Below are positions 55,799-64,000 of a stretch of DNA of 64,000 nt, one piece after another (the stretch's first letter is position 1; each line of letters begins with the position of its first letter). This DNA comes from Nitrosovibrio sp. Nv4 (GTDB lineage Bacteria; Pseudomonadota; Gammaproteobacteria; Burkholderiales; Nitrosomonadaceae), in the NCBI RefSeq assembly GCF_900215485.1, contig NZ_OCMZ01000001.1, positions 1,674,001-1,738,000 of the forward strand, written 5' to 3'. Below the pieces are notes generated by a model. The model saw only the letters and a list, made by a program, of their open reading frames with translations. It was not told where the DNA came from and ran no database searches. Both the position numbers and the translations under genes were made by a program.

Positions 55799-56956
55799 TT
55801 ACAGAAAAGAGCCGACGCCTGCCGAGTCGTATTTCTGGCAGTTGGTAACAAGGAGGCGCCCGTTTGCAGACGAAGGGGCTACGAAGTTTTGAGCCGTCCC
55901 TACGCCGCCGGAAATAAGGGTGCATTTATCCACCGAGATTGTTCCCAGGGCGCCCCAAACATTGAACAGGCTATCAACGCAGCTTGTGGACAGTTGGCAC
56001 CCGATGAAGCTCAAATTCATTACGCGGGTATCCATGTTGATAATGTTGATGATTCCGTAAGTCGATTGCTCAAACCACGTGCCCGTGATAACGGTGGGGC
56101 GAATCCCCGAAGCGGTGGGAATTCCGAAGTCGTAGTTGTTCTTGACGAACACGCCGCCTGATATCGTGTGCCCGTCGTACGATTCGGGGTTCAGGTAGTC
56201 CAGCACGATACCCGTGTCGCAGTAGGTCATGCGGGGCTGTTCTATCCGATTCCCCGAGCCGAATAACTGCAAGCCATAGAAGCAGGACGTACACCATATG
56301 TTCCTGAAGTGGCAGTCGAAAATCCCAACGCCGGTAGGTTCTGCGTTTCCGCGTATGCCGTATTTCAATTTAGCGAACAGCAGGTTCTCGAAGAAACCCA
56401 CCGCCGAGTTGTAGTTCGTCAAGGTGGAGCCGCCGAGTATTCCGGTAACAGGGGTGGTCACGGACACGTCTTTGGTGAAATGCAGCTCGCGGAACGTAAC
56501 CCGGTGGAGCGATTCGTTCGATGTGTCGAGCATTACGCCACCCGCCGAATCAGACGGAAACCATAGTAAGGTGGTGGACGCCATGCTCTCGCCGATAATG
56601 CTTACCCCGGCCAGATACCTTATCGTCGCGCCTATCCGGTAGGTGCCTCGGGGAATAAACACTTCCCCGCCGCCAGTGGACTTGACGTGCGCGATCGCCG
56701 CGTTAATCGCTGCTGCATCGTCTGTCACGCCATCGCCCACCGCGCCAAACGCCGCGTCCTTCACGCTGACTGTGGCGCCTCCTGAAGATGGAGTCAGGCT
56801 TGGGCAGTTCAAAATCGCAAAACCGCCCATGTCCAGGTTCGCGCCCATCTGGTTAGGTCCTGTGCCATCCCTGGATAGCGTGTTTTCGATTGCTACCTGA
56901 ATGGCGGCGTTGTTCGCTGCGTTCGCAGCCGGTATGTCAATCAACCCGAGCTTCAT
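55799..56956 (-). CDS. Tail spike protein with pectate-lyase-like beta-helix
   Basis: This 385-aa protein has a short N-terminal helix, then a right-handed beta-helix. The marker of the pectate-lyase-3 family is SVKDAAFGAVGDGVTDDAAA followed by INAAI and GGGEVFIPRGTYRIG. The later region repeats N/G/I-rich coils. Such spikes bind and often cut surface polysaccharide and set host range. No catalytic site can be named from sequence. It begins directly after the tail-fibre gene. Confidence 0.85.
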   Translation of the reverse strand: MKLGLIDIPAANAANNAAIQVAIENTLSRDGTGPNQMGANLDMGGFAILNCPSLTPSSGGATVSVKDAAFGAVGDGVTDDAAAINAAIAHVKSTGGGEVFIPRGTYRIGATIRYLAGVSIIGESMASTTLLWFPSDSAGGVMLDTSNESLHRVTFRELHFTKDVSVTTPVTGILGGSTLTNYNSAVGFFENLLFAKLKYGIRGNAEPTGVGIFDCHFRNIWCTSCFYGLQLFGSGNRIEQPRMTYCDTGIVLDYLNPESYDGHTISGGVFVKNNYDFGIPTASGIRPTVITGTWFEQSTYGIINIINMDTRVMNLSFIGCQLSTSCVDSLFNVWGALGTISVDKCTLISGGVGTAQNFVAPSSANGRLLVTNCQKYDSAGVGSFL

Positions 56957-57997
56957 CTATCTAACTCTCCTTGCTTGTATGCGCCCGAAAGCGGTAAGTG
57001 TGTCTGCGCTGAAGGCCGCCGAGGCCACCAGGTAATACGTTGTCGGTGCTGCGATTGAAACGCGCCGAACCGGGACGGACACGCCGAGGTTTATCAAGCC
57101 TGGGACAAATGCGCTGGTCGCGTGTGAATCGGAATGGTTCACGTCGGTTGTGTTTGTTGTCGTACTGGAAGAAGCCACCAACGTGGTAATCGATGTTAAA
57201 GCCGACGTGAGGAAAACAATAACGCCGCTCAAGTCCCAATCGCCGGGGGTGAGCGTCAAGCTGGTTACGTTTTTGTCCACTGCGGAAGTGAGGCTGACGC
57301 CGGGTGTTAGCACCACTGAGCTTAGATATTCTCCGACTTGCCCCGCTGCCGCGTTGTCGTTGGTGGTGGTGCCGCCTATCTCCGTAACCCCTGAAAATGT
57401 TTTATTCCCGCCGATAGTTTCGTTACCGGTTAACCCGACCGCGCCGATAGTGGCCCGTGCCGTCGCAGCGTCCGCGTCGTCAAGCAGGGTTTCCATGAAC
57501 GTTGTCACTTCTACCGCGCCGACAGACACTTTATTCTCCAACCCGTCCGCTGCCGAGTTCCAGCCAATAACGCGCCCCGCCACTGGCTCCGGGAGTTCAA
57601 GGGACGCGCCGGAAACATCGGTGTCGGATAGGTGAAACGATCTATCTGTGCGCTCGGAAAGCCGTTGCGCCACCATCGTAAGGCGGTCGTAACCCTTTTC
57701 GAGTTCTTCGGCCGGAAGTGGGTCGTTCTCCACCAGGTCGAGTGGCTGCGTTATAGCCGGATCCCGAAGAATCACAATCTCGTCTGCGCTCGCGGGCGCC
57801 GTCACGAATTGAACGTTAGTGCCACTGGTGTATGGCGCCGTGCCTGAAAGCGTGTAATGCGTGGTAAGCGTCTTGAGTACGCCGTTCTGATAGACCTTGA
57901 GATCCGCCGCAGCCAAAACGTAATACGGAAACGAGAACGACGTTGTCGCTCCGTTCCCCGTGTACTCTTTCCGGTTGGTCGTTGATGTGATAGTCAT
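56957..57997 (-). CDS. Tail fibre protein, T7-fibre-like N-terminus
   Basis: This 346-aa protein opens with NRKEYTGNGATTSFSFPYYV and later VIVLRDP-like and EELEKGYDRLTMVAQRLSER, the pattern of podovirus tail-fibre N-terminal domains that attach to the tail tube. The central and C-terminal parts are Thr/Ser/Val-rich and low in charge, as expected for a trimeric fibre. No chaperone domain or DGR repeat is seen. Confidence 0.85.
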   Translation of the reverse strand: MTITSTTNRKEYTGNGATTSFSFPYYVLAAADLKVYQNGVLKTLTTHYTLSGTAPYTSGTNVQFVTAPASADEIVILRDPAITQPLDLVENDPLPAEELEKGYDRLTMVAQRLSERTDRSFHLSDTDVSGASLELPEPVAGRVIGWNSAADGLENKVSVGAVEVTTFMETLLDDADAATARATIGAVGLTGNETIGGNKTFSGVTEIGGTTTNDNAAAGQVGEYLSSVVLTPGVSLTSAVDKNVTSLTLTPGDWDLSGVIVFLTSALTSITTLVASSSTTTNTTDVNHSDSHATSAFVPGLINLGVSVPVRRVSIAAPTTYYLVASAAFSADTLTAFGRIQARRVR

Positions 57998-58033
57998 GAT
58001 GTGATTATCCCATTATGGTCTGAATATCGCAAC

Positions 58034-61000
58034 CTAGTTGGGTAAAGAATTCAACTCTTCATTTGCGGCTTTCGATAGTTCGATCATGCGGAAATAAAGC
58101 GTGTCAATGATCTGGCGCTTCTCATCGCCGGGTATATCGGGGTTCTTGTGGATAAGCCTTATGAGTTTCGAATGCTCGGTTAGCGTCTCCTTCACACCGT
58201 CAAGTTGCACCATTGCATTCTTATCGAACGCCATTGTCTTTTCGACAGCTTCAACATCGCCTTCGGCGGCCTTGCGCCGGATTGTCTCGAAAGACTTCTT
58301 GCGCTCGCTGTATGTGTCGTAGAAGTCCTGTATCGACTGCGCTGTGCCTGAAGGGTAGCGAACCACGAAAGCCTTTATGACGGGAATATCCGCAAGCGTG
58401 GCGGCAGGTTTTTCAGGATCAGGTAACACACCTGATTCACGCAGACCTTTATCCGCAATCTGCAATGCGTATACACCCAGGCCACCGGACCATGCGCGGA
58501 GATAGTTCTCAATAAGCACAGGCGTTGTCAGCGCACGGGCCGTGCCGCCGATGAGCGTGTCTTCGTCGGATATTGATTTCTTCTTGAGGCCGGGGAACGA
58601 CCCAATCAACGCGCCGAGCGCCTTGGTGGTTTCTGTCGTGTAGTCGTTGTACTGATACTCAGGCAGAATGCCCTCCATGTGCGACGGAATGAGCGGGTTG
58701 CCCGAGAACAGGCTGCGGTTCGAGAACTGTTCGATGACAGGGGCGGCCGCCGTGGGTATCATATTGGGCAAAAACGCCTGGCTTATCGTATTCTCCATAT
58801 CCTTGAACGCGTCGGGGTTGTCGTTGAAATACGACTCCATGACCCGTTCAGGTATGCTGCCAAAAATGATCCCCAATTCAAACGGCTTCGGTATCCGGTA
58901 TACATGCTCGTCAGTCATGATGATCCAGAATAGGTCCTTCTGCCAACGGGGTATCTCGTTCCAGCGGTGGTCGTCCTTGTTCGCCATGTAGAGCAGGATC
59001 GAGGGCAGGGTGATGCTCGCACCCGTCTTCACCGTACTGGCGACGGGGTTTTCCTTGAAGGCGCGCACCGTCCTGTCAAGCCCTTGGACATGGGCATTCA
59101 GGAAGGCGCTAATCATATTCATGGCCCGCATCTTCGAACCGATGCGGGCGAAGTCAAGGGTTACTTCCCTTGACGCCATGCCTGCGGCCTGTATGTTCGC
59201 CTTGGACGTGTCGGTTCCGGCGGCCCTTCTGAACTCCCCGAGCCGCGTGGAATCCTCGATAAGCTCTGAACTGATGCGCAGGATCTCAAGGGGCGACTTC
59301 GCCACGTTCCATGCGCGCGACGCTAAACCGGTATCGCCTGACAACTTGAATATATGCTCTTGCAGATAACGCCTATCGACAGCCACGAGTGCCGAGTTTG
59401 CGCCACCGGATTTAAGCCAGTTCTGGAAATGCTCGTCCCTCTTCGCAATCGACATGGCGCCCTTCACCATATCGAACACCGGTAGGTACCCGGCTTTGGA
59501 TAGGACAAACGCGGAAGACTGATCTCGCACAAGATTGCGCATCATGAAGTCGGGGGATAGCACTGATCCGGCCCGAAGCGTTTGCGCCGGTACTGCCAGT
59601 ATCTTCGTGAGAATCCCCACGGTTTCACTGTCCGCAGCCTTGAACGCCTTCGCCACTTCGGGATCAACTTTGTATAACTTCCGTTTTCCGTTCGTGAACA
59701 CCGCTATTTCATCCGCGCCGGTGACGGACTTCGCGGCGCTCACGAACTCCCCGAGTTCAGGCGCAGCCTCAGACAAGCCGTGTTGTCTTAGAAATTCTGC
59801 GGTCGCGTGGTCTACCGGTGTGGTAGCCTTCAGCGCGATAGAAGTTCCGGGGGCGGTGGCTAGGACGGTGCTTTCGGAGCTTTCGGACGGCACATAAAAA
59901 TCTTCAGGCCTGCCCGATTTATTCGCCATCTCAATAAACTTAGCGCCTACCGCGTTCCTTTCGGCGAGGGATATGTATAAATACGTGTTTTTTATTATCG
60001 ATTCGATGGGGTCAACTATGACCCGTTCCGACCCCTTAATTTTCTTAACCGGGTCCTTCGTCGTCAAGCCCCTGCCGGACGTGGTGCCGCCAACCTCCCC
60101 GCCGTCTAGCACGCGGAAGAATGGTACGTAATCTTTATTCGCCGCTTTCATTGCTTCAAGCGCTTTGTCGGATATAACGCCCGAGTCTTTAAGATACTCG
60201 GCGAGTCGGTTTTGGTAGTCCACCATACCTTTTAATATCGGCTCGTACTTTACGCCCGCAGAATTAACTACCTCTTTGGCCGCAGCTAGATCAATGCCCG
60301 ACTTGATTCCCCTGCCGTCCAGTTCGAGCGACCTCTTCGCTGCGGCGTAGGCCCGGACAGCATTGAGGTCGTCCTTCACAGGGTCTAGTATGGCTTTTAA
60401 TGACTCGCCGTTATTGCGGTAGCTATCAAAACGAAATGTCCCGTGTTCCAACATCTGATCTGCCTTGCCAAACGTGCCCCGCGTAAGCCTGGCGAGTTGG
60501 TACGGATCCTGACTTGTTGGTAGCTTCCCGTTGGATGCCTCTTTGACCGCTTCCCTTATGGGGTTGAGATCGTCAATTACCATCGTGTAAAGCCGTTCAA
60601 AAGATAGCGGGTCTTTTGGGTTGTGCCCCCCGACGCTTATCTTGCCGAGCACGTCATCACGGGCTTTTGCCGTTGAGTCAGAAGCATAATCCACGTCCTC
60701 GACGCCTTGTTGCTTGCCTTTGAAACCACTCGACCCTCGCCCTTGCTCCACTACATCTTTTACCGCCAACTCTGAACCAGCGACTTTCAAGTCGGTTACG
60801 CCGGCTTTTGCCGGAAAATCGGGGGCTTGCTTTGCGTACGACCGGGGCACCGCTACATTCGTCGCCGCCAGGTCTTGCGCCACGGTCGGATCTTTTTGCA
60901 CATCGGCCAAGACTTCGTCCGGTTTCCGGCCTGTTTCGCGGTAAACGTCGCGCAGCTTGGCCGACATTTTCATCGACCCCTTTAGCCCACCAACCATGAT

Positions 61001-61750
61001 CGCCGCGTCAATAAAGTCATTCGCGTTCGGCACATGGCCTTCAAGCGCGCTGCCGACCGATACCATCGTTGTAACTTCAGCCCCGAATGTACCCGCCGCT
61101 CGCGCGGTAGGAGCCGCAGCCGCCAGTGCCTTGCCCGCCACAGCGCCGGCGCCGCCGGTGGCCGCACCAGTTAACCATCCTTTGGCGGTATCAATGAATA
61201 TGCCCGAGGCACGGTCCCAAAACTCCCCGAAGGTATTGAATTCGCCTTTGGTGTAAGCATCCATCAGTGTCGCGCGCAAACCGGCGGGCAGGGCGAACGC
61301 ACCGGCAGCGCCTATCACCGGGCCACCACCTGCCGCCAACGCCGCGCCACCGATCATTGCGGGGAGATCACCCGCCAGCGTTGCCGCGCCGGAAGCAATA
61401 CGGGACGCCCTGGGCGCGTCGGCGGCCAATGCTTTGTCCGGTGCCTCGCCGCGCGCTACAAGCCCCGTGACGGACATTTGCCAGCCCGCTTCGATGGCTT
61501 CCGTGAAAGAGGTAACGGGCTTGGGTTCGCCGCCTTCGGCTGCCGGTTTCTTCGCTTCCACGTGATTGTCGTTAAACATCTTGACGAGCGGCTTTGGATC
61601 GAAGGGCGGTTTGCCGAAATAGGTGTCGATCTCGCCGTCGTTAAATCCCGCCTGAGACAGTTCCTTGCGCTTACCCACCGCCCAATCGCCCACTTCTTCA
61701 TCGGAAAATCCTGCGGCTTTCAGTTCGTCTATTCGTGCCGTGGCTGTCAT
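58034..61750 (-). CDS. Large internal virion / DNA-ejection protein (gp16-like)
   Basis: This 1238-aa protein has two small UBA-like or helical repeats at the N-terminus (IDELKAAGFSDEEVGDWAVG and KELSQAGFNDGEIDTYFGK). A hydrophobic Gly/Ala-rich region follows (about 130-240, with several possible membrane segments). The C-terminal half contains FMMRNLVRDQSSAFVLSKAG and SSELIEDSTRLGEFRRA, typical of large polyvalent-protein-associated domains. These proteins are ejected with the DNA and form a channel through the envelope. I see no transglycosylase motif like that of T7 gp16. It overlaps the 510-aa gene by 4 nt. Confidence 0.8.
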   Translation of the reverse strand: MTATARIDELKAAGFSDEEVGDWAVGKRKELSQAGFNDGEIDTYFGKPPFDPKPLVKMFNDNHVEAKKPAAEGGEPKPVTSFTEAIEAGWQMSVTGLVARGEAPDKALAADAPRASRIASGAATLAGDLPAMIGGAALAAGGGPVIGAAGAFALPAGLRATLMDAYTKGEFNTFGEFWDRASGIFIDTAKGWLTGAATGGAGAVAGKALAAAAPTARAAGTFGAEVTTMVSVGSALEGHVPNANDFIDAAIMVGGLKGSMKMSAKLRDVYRETGRKPDEVLADVQKDPTVAQDLAATNVAVPRSYAKQAPDFPAKAGVTDLKVAGSELAVKDVVEQGRGSSGFKGKQQGVEDVDYASDSTAKARDDVLGKISVGGHNPKDPLSFERLYTMVIDDLNPIREAVKEASNGKLPTSQDPYQLARLTRGTFGKADQMLEHGTFRFDSYRNNGESLKAILDPVKDDLNAVRAYAAAKRSLELDGRGIKSGIDLAAAKEVVNSAGVKYEPILKGMVDYQNRLAEYLKDSGVISDKALEAMKAANKDYVPFFRVLDGGEVGGTTSGRGLTTKDPVKKIKGSERVIVDPIESIIKNTYLYISLAERNAVGAKFIEMANKSGRPEDFYVPSESSESTVLATAPGTSIALKATTPVDHATAEFLRQHGLSEAAPELGEFVSAAKSVTGADEIAVFTNGKRKLYKVDPEVAKAFKAADSETVGILTKILAVPAQTLRAGSVLSPDFMMRNLVRDQSSAFVLSKAGYLPVFDMVKGAMSIAKRDEHFQNWLKSGGANSALVAVDRRYLQEHIFKLSGDTGLASRAWNVAKSPLEILRISSELIEDSTRLGEFRRAAGTDTSKANIQAAGMASREVTLDFARIGSKMRAMNMISAFLNAHVQGLDRTVRAFKENPVASTVKTGASITLPSILLYMANKDDHRWNEIPRWQKDLFWIIMTDEHVYRIPKPFELGIIFGSIPERVMESYFNDNPDAFKDMENTISQAFLPNMIPTAAAPVIEQFSNRSLFSGNPLIPSHMEGILPEYQYNDYTTETTKALGALIGSFPGLKKKSISDEDTLIGGTARALTTPVLIENYLRAWSGGLGVYALQIADKGLRESGVLPDPEKPAATLADIPVIKAFVVRYPSGTAQSIQDFYDTYSERKKSFETIRRKAAEGDVEAVEKTMAFDKNAMVQLDGVKETLTEHSKLIRLIHKNPDIPGDEKRQIIDTLYFRMIELSKAANEELNSLPN

Positions 61751-63279
61751 TTAGACCCCATGCGGGCTAGGTACTGCTCCGGTGTTTCACCCGGCTTGCG
61801 GGCGCGGTCTTCCGCCATGAGCGCTGTGGGCTTGCTTCGCAGTCTGTTTGAATACTCAGCCATCGACTGTTGCATGGTTTTCTGGAAACCGGACAACACC
61901 TGCGGCTTCCCGAGAAAGTCAGGCTTAGACGGGTCGAACAGGTCGTAAGGATTCTTGCCCGCTTTCCGGTACGCCTCTACTTGCTGGTCAACGTAGAATC
62001 CGAACTCATAAACCTGTTGCTTGCCGCTCGCGTCGATCTTGCCCATCATTGGGTTGGACTTGTCGATCTGCGGGGATATACCGCTCATGAAATCGTTGCG
62101 CCGCTTCCCGAGCTTTTCCCCCTCCGGTGTTCGCGCGTCGGCGACTTCCTTCCGCAGTCGTGTGAAATCCTCGAAGGACAATTGCTTTTTAATGTATGCA
62201 TTGTTCAGTTCGGCCTCGTCGGTAATTTTGCGCGGGTCGTCAGTCGGCGCATGAACACGGCTGAACAAGTCGAGCATGACAGACGGGACGGTCTTTATAG
62301 GTGCTTCCACCACTTCTTTATTTCGCGTGCGCAGCACATTCAGGAAGTGCTCTTTACTGCCGCCGCCCGTGGGCGCCAGCTTGGAGTTGAGAATCATCTT
62401 GGTGGTCAATGTGCCGTTCGCCATTGCCTGTACAATTTCCTCTTGCGTCGCGATCTCCTCTTCCTTGCGCGCCTTTATTTCAAGCGCCTCAACACGGCGG
62501 GCCTCGACCTCTTCCGCATTCAGCGCGACATTTGCGTGTCGCTCAAGAATCACGCGCTTGTCGGCGTCAAGAAATTGATCCCACCGGCCGTCGCTTAATT
62601 GCTTCAGCGCAAGTTGCGGCGACAAATTTATGACGCCCTGCACGGCGGACATGGCCATCTGCTCTTTGGTCAACCGAAGCAGCGGTTCCCGTTGCGCCGA
62701 GGGTATCCGCGAGTACGAGCCATCAGGGTCGTTCAGTGAGCCCAGTGCGGACGCAAGCAACCTGTCGAATTGGGTAGGGTCGTTGACCAGTACGTTACGG
62801 TGCGAATCAAGGGTGCTCTGGTATTGCTGCTTGGCGTGTATGCCCGCAAGCTCGCCCCGAACCGCCATTGCCTGCTTAGTGAAATGGCCTTTAAGCTGCC
62901 CCGCAGCCTGCCGGAACGTGCGCCTGCCGTTTGCCGTCGTGTAGTTCGCTTCCTGCGCACCTATGTGCGCGTCAAACTCTTCCAGAAACTTATCCGCCCA
63001 ACCATCGTCCCCCGGCTGCGCCGTGTTGCCGAGCTCAGTCAGCTTGGCTGTCCATTCAGCGTTTATTTCCGCCGCTGCGACATGCGCGTTTGTCACTTCC
63101 TCCTGTGATTCGCGCTCCTTTATCATGAGGCCGGCACTGCCTATATCCCGCCCCGCGCCTTGGACAGCCTGGCCGAGCCGGAACATTCCGGGTCCGCCGA
63201 AGTCACTCTCCCTTGCACGGCGGCCGGGTATGTCCGCAGCCGCCGAAACGCTTGTCTCGTATTCTTTAATCCGTGGCAT
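61747..63279 (-). CDS. Internal virion protein (gp15-like)
   Basis: This 510-aa protein is largely alpha-helical and charged, with no signal peptide. It starts MPRIKEYETSVSAAADIPGR, a basic N-terminus common to podovirus core proteins. The segments AVQGVINLSPQLALKQLSDG and EEEIATQEEIVQAMANGTL suggest helical repeats. Its place between the gp14- and gp16-like genes supports the call; sequence similarity alone would not. Confidence 0.75.
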   Translation of the reverse strand: MPRIKEYETSVSAAADIPGRRARESDFGGPGMFRLGQAVQGAGRDIGSAGLMIKERESQEEVTNAHVAAAEINAEWTAKLTELGNTAQPGDDGWADKFLEEFDAHIGAQEANYTTANGRRTFRQAAGQLKGHFTKQAMAVRGELAGIHAKQQYQSTLDSHRNVLVNDPTQFDRLLASALGSLNDPDGSYSRIPSAQREPLLRLTKEQMAMSAVQGVINLSPQLALKQLSDGRWDQFLDADKRVILERHANVALNAEEVEARRVEALEIKARKEEEIATQEEIVQAMANGTLTTKMILNSKLAPTGGGSKEHFLNVLRTRNKEVVEAPIKTVPSVMLDLFSRVHAPTDDPRKITDEAELNNAYIKKQLSFEDFTRLRKEVADARTPEGEKLGKRRNDFMSGISPQIDKSNPMMGKIDASGKQQVYEFGFYVDQQVEAYRKAGKNPYDLFDPSKPDFLGKPQVLSGFQKTMQQSMAEYSNRLRSKPTALMAEDRARKPGETPEQYLARMGSK

Positions 63280-63768
63280 CTAAGCTACTCCCCCGGCGCC
63301 CATTGACGCGCCCTTCGCGCCCATGTTGATCGCACTACCTATCCCGCCGATGATAGCCGACGCGGCTTCCATCCTACCCTGCTTCATGGCGTTCTCGCCG
63401 CTGAAACGTTCGAGCGTGGCTTCGTCCTGAAAACCTATCGCCTTGAGTTCACCCTTGTACTTGATGTTCATTTCATCCAGCTTGGCTTCCGCGGCGCTTG
63501 ACGCGAGTACGTCCAGCGGTGAACCTTCCATCGCTATTCCCGAAGCGCCATACGCCGCTCGCATCGCGCCTATCTGCCTTCGCGCATTTCGGTTATGCGC
63601 GGCCGCATCCCTCGACGCCTGCTGGCGGGATATGGTAGCGTTGCGTTGCGCGATCTGCGCGTTGTACAGCGCCACGTCCTTTTGCGCCTTGGCCTGGCTC
63701 ATTGCGCCCATGGCCGACATGCCCGCACCCGCCAGTGCAGCCACCACACCTACGGCAATCAATCCCAT
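63280..63768 (-). CDS. Internal virion protein (gp14-like)
   Basis: This 162-aa protein begins with a hydrophobic Ala/Gly stretch (LIAVGVVAALAGAGMSAMGA). A helical, Arg/Gln/Ala-rich middle follows (AQIAQRNATISRQQASRDAA), and it ends in a Gly-rich tail (IIGGIGSAINMGAKGASMG). This is the normal appearance of T7 gp14-like ejection proteins. It starts 2 nt after the stop of the upstream gene. Confidence 0.78.
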   Translation of the reverse strand: MGLIAVGVVAALAGAGMSAMGAMSQAKAQKDVALYNAQIAQRNATISRQQASRDAAAHNRNARRQIGAMRAAYGASGIAMEGSPLDVLASSAAEAKLDEMNIKYKGELKAIGFQDEATLERFSGENAMKQGRMEAASAIIGGIGSAINMGAKGASMGAGGVA

Positions 63769-63769
63769 A

Positions 63770-64000
63770 TCAGGCCCTCACTCTTGAATACATCGCACTC
63801 GCGGTTCCGTTCGGGTGGAAGGCTGCCATACAAGGCGCCTCCACTTCAAACCCGAGCGCCTTCGCCCATCGGTGCCCATTTTTGAAATCCACATCAACAT
63901 ACATTTCCAACCTTTTGTATTCAAGCGTGTTTATGTAATATTTTACCAAGTAGTGTATTTCGACGAAGTCCCGTTTAGTCATATCGTCACCGACAAATGA
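63770..64000 (-). CDS. gp13-like (GNAT-fold) virion-associated protein, 5' truncated
   Basis: The - strand frame is open from the window edge (64000) to TGA at 63770-63772, giving at least 76 residues. The C-terminal part HRWAKALGFEVEAPCMAAFH and then YSRVRA resembles the acetyltransferase-like end of T7 gp13-type proteins. An internal ATG at 63982 exists, but the frame continues upstream, so the gene is probably cut by the window. Its place just before the gp14-like gene fits. Confidence 0.65.
   Translation of the reverse strand, partial: SFVGDDMTKRDFVEIHYLVKYYINTLEYKRLEMYVDVDFKNGHRWAKALGFEVEAPCMAAFHPNGTASAMYSRVRA

Larger units (their letters stand above)
52191..64000. mobile_element. Integrated podovirus-like prophage (left part, continues past the window)
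   Basis: The segment has an integrase at its edge, lysis genes, tail fibre and spike genes, and a run of gp13-gp14-gp15-gp16-like internal virion proteins, the order of T7-like or BPP-1-like podoviruses. All structural and lysis genes are intact in the part visible. The head, portal, replication and repressor genes and attR should lie beyond 64000. Confidence 0.88.

Noticed and set aside
55799-57997. A diversity-generating retroelement next to the tail genes, as in phage BPP-1
   Set aside because: No reverse transcriptase, template repeat or C-type-lectin end is visible in this part; it could only exist beyond the window.

Overview
The window reads as a chromosomal segment of a Gram-negative betaproteobacterium, most likely a member of the Nitrosomonadaceae close to Nitrosospira. 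The reasons are the order tpiA-secG-tRNA-Leu-nuoA..N, the single cluster bioB-F-H-C-D, the cluster rhodanese-grxC-secB-gpsA-trmL, SlmA beside ArgB, and moderate GC content. No ammonia-oxidation gene lies here, so the genus is an inference. About 52 kb is core or accessory chromosome. The last 12 kb, from about 52.1 kb to the end, is the left part of an integrated podovirus-like prophage that runs off the window.

Layout. 1-225: 3' end of pstB. 468-1628: tpiA and secG. 1733-1817: tRNA-Leu(GAG). 1901-16798: a complete 14-gene nuoA-N operon for respiratory complex I. 16916-18657: an orphan VRR-NUC-like nuclease and a secreted glucose/sorbosone dehydrogenase-like protein. 18814-20733: htpG behind a sigma-32-like promoter. 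20768-28146: an NhaR-type LysR regulator divergent from a tripartite heavy-metal-type RND efflux operon that ends in a divergent P-II paralogue. 28270-34619: argB, slmA, a MoeB/ThiF-type enzyme, ctpA, envC and gpmA. 34953-38744: a rhodanese-like membrane protein, grxC, secB, an SH3-domain protein, gpsA and trmL. 38771-44379: a ComF-type protein and the biotin cluster. 44437-48849: a small YvlD-type membrane protein, a REC-PAS-GGDEF-EAL regulator and an MBL-fold hydrolase. 48975-50418: four tandem small lipoprotein genes. 50775-51890: a RoxA-type JmjC ribosomal oxygenase.

The prophage part (52191-64000) has a tyrosine integrase on the + strand. All other genes are on the - strand. In their own transcription order they are: a truncated gp13-like protein, three internal virion or ejection proteins (162, 510 and 1238 aa), a tail fibre with a T7-like N-terminus, a beta-helix tail spike, a holin, a SAR-type endolysin, an unknown 106-aa protein, a metallophosphoesterase with an N-terminal HTH, and an overlapping Rz/Rz1 spanin pair. 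The integrase and Rz1 genes converge and overlap by 23 bp.

The most interesting items are the metal-efflux operon with its own P-II paralogue, a possible Fur-like operator and a pump whose residues fit neither the Cus nor the Czc pattern; the four-gene lipoprotein array; two inverted-repeat-bounded, MITE-like intergenic elements; a 20-residue tandem duplication inside an EAL domain; and a rhodanese that has lost its catalytic cysteine. I found no CRISPR array, rRNA, transposase gene or diversity-generating retroelement. I did not find a wholly new multi-gene defence system; the efflux/P-II operon is the nearest to an underexplored system.
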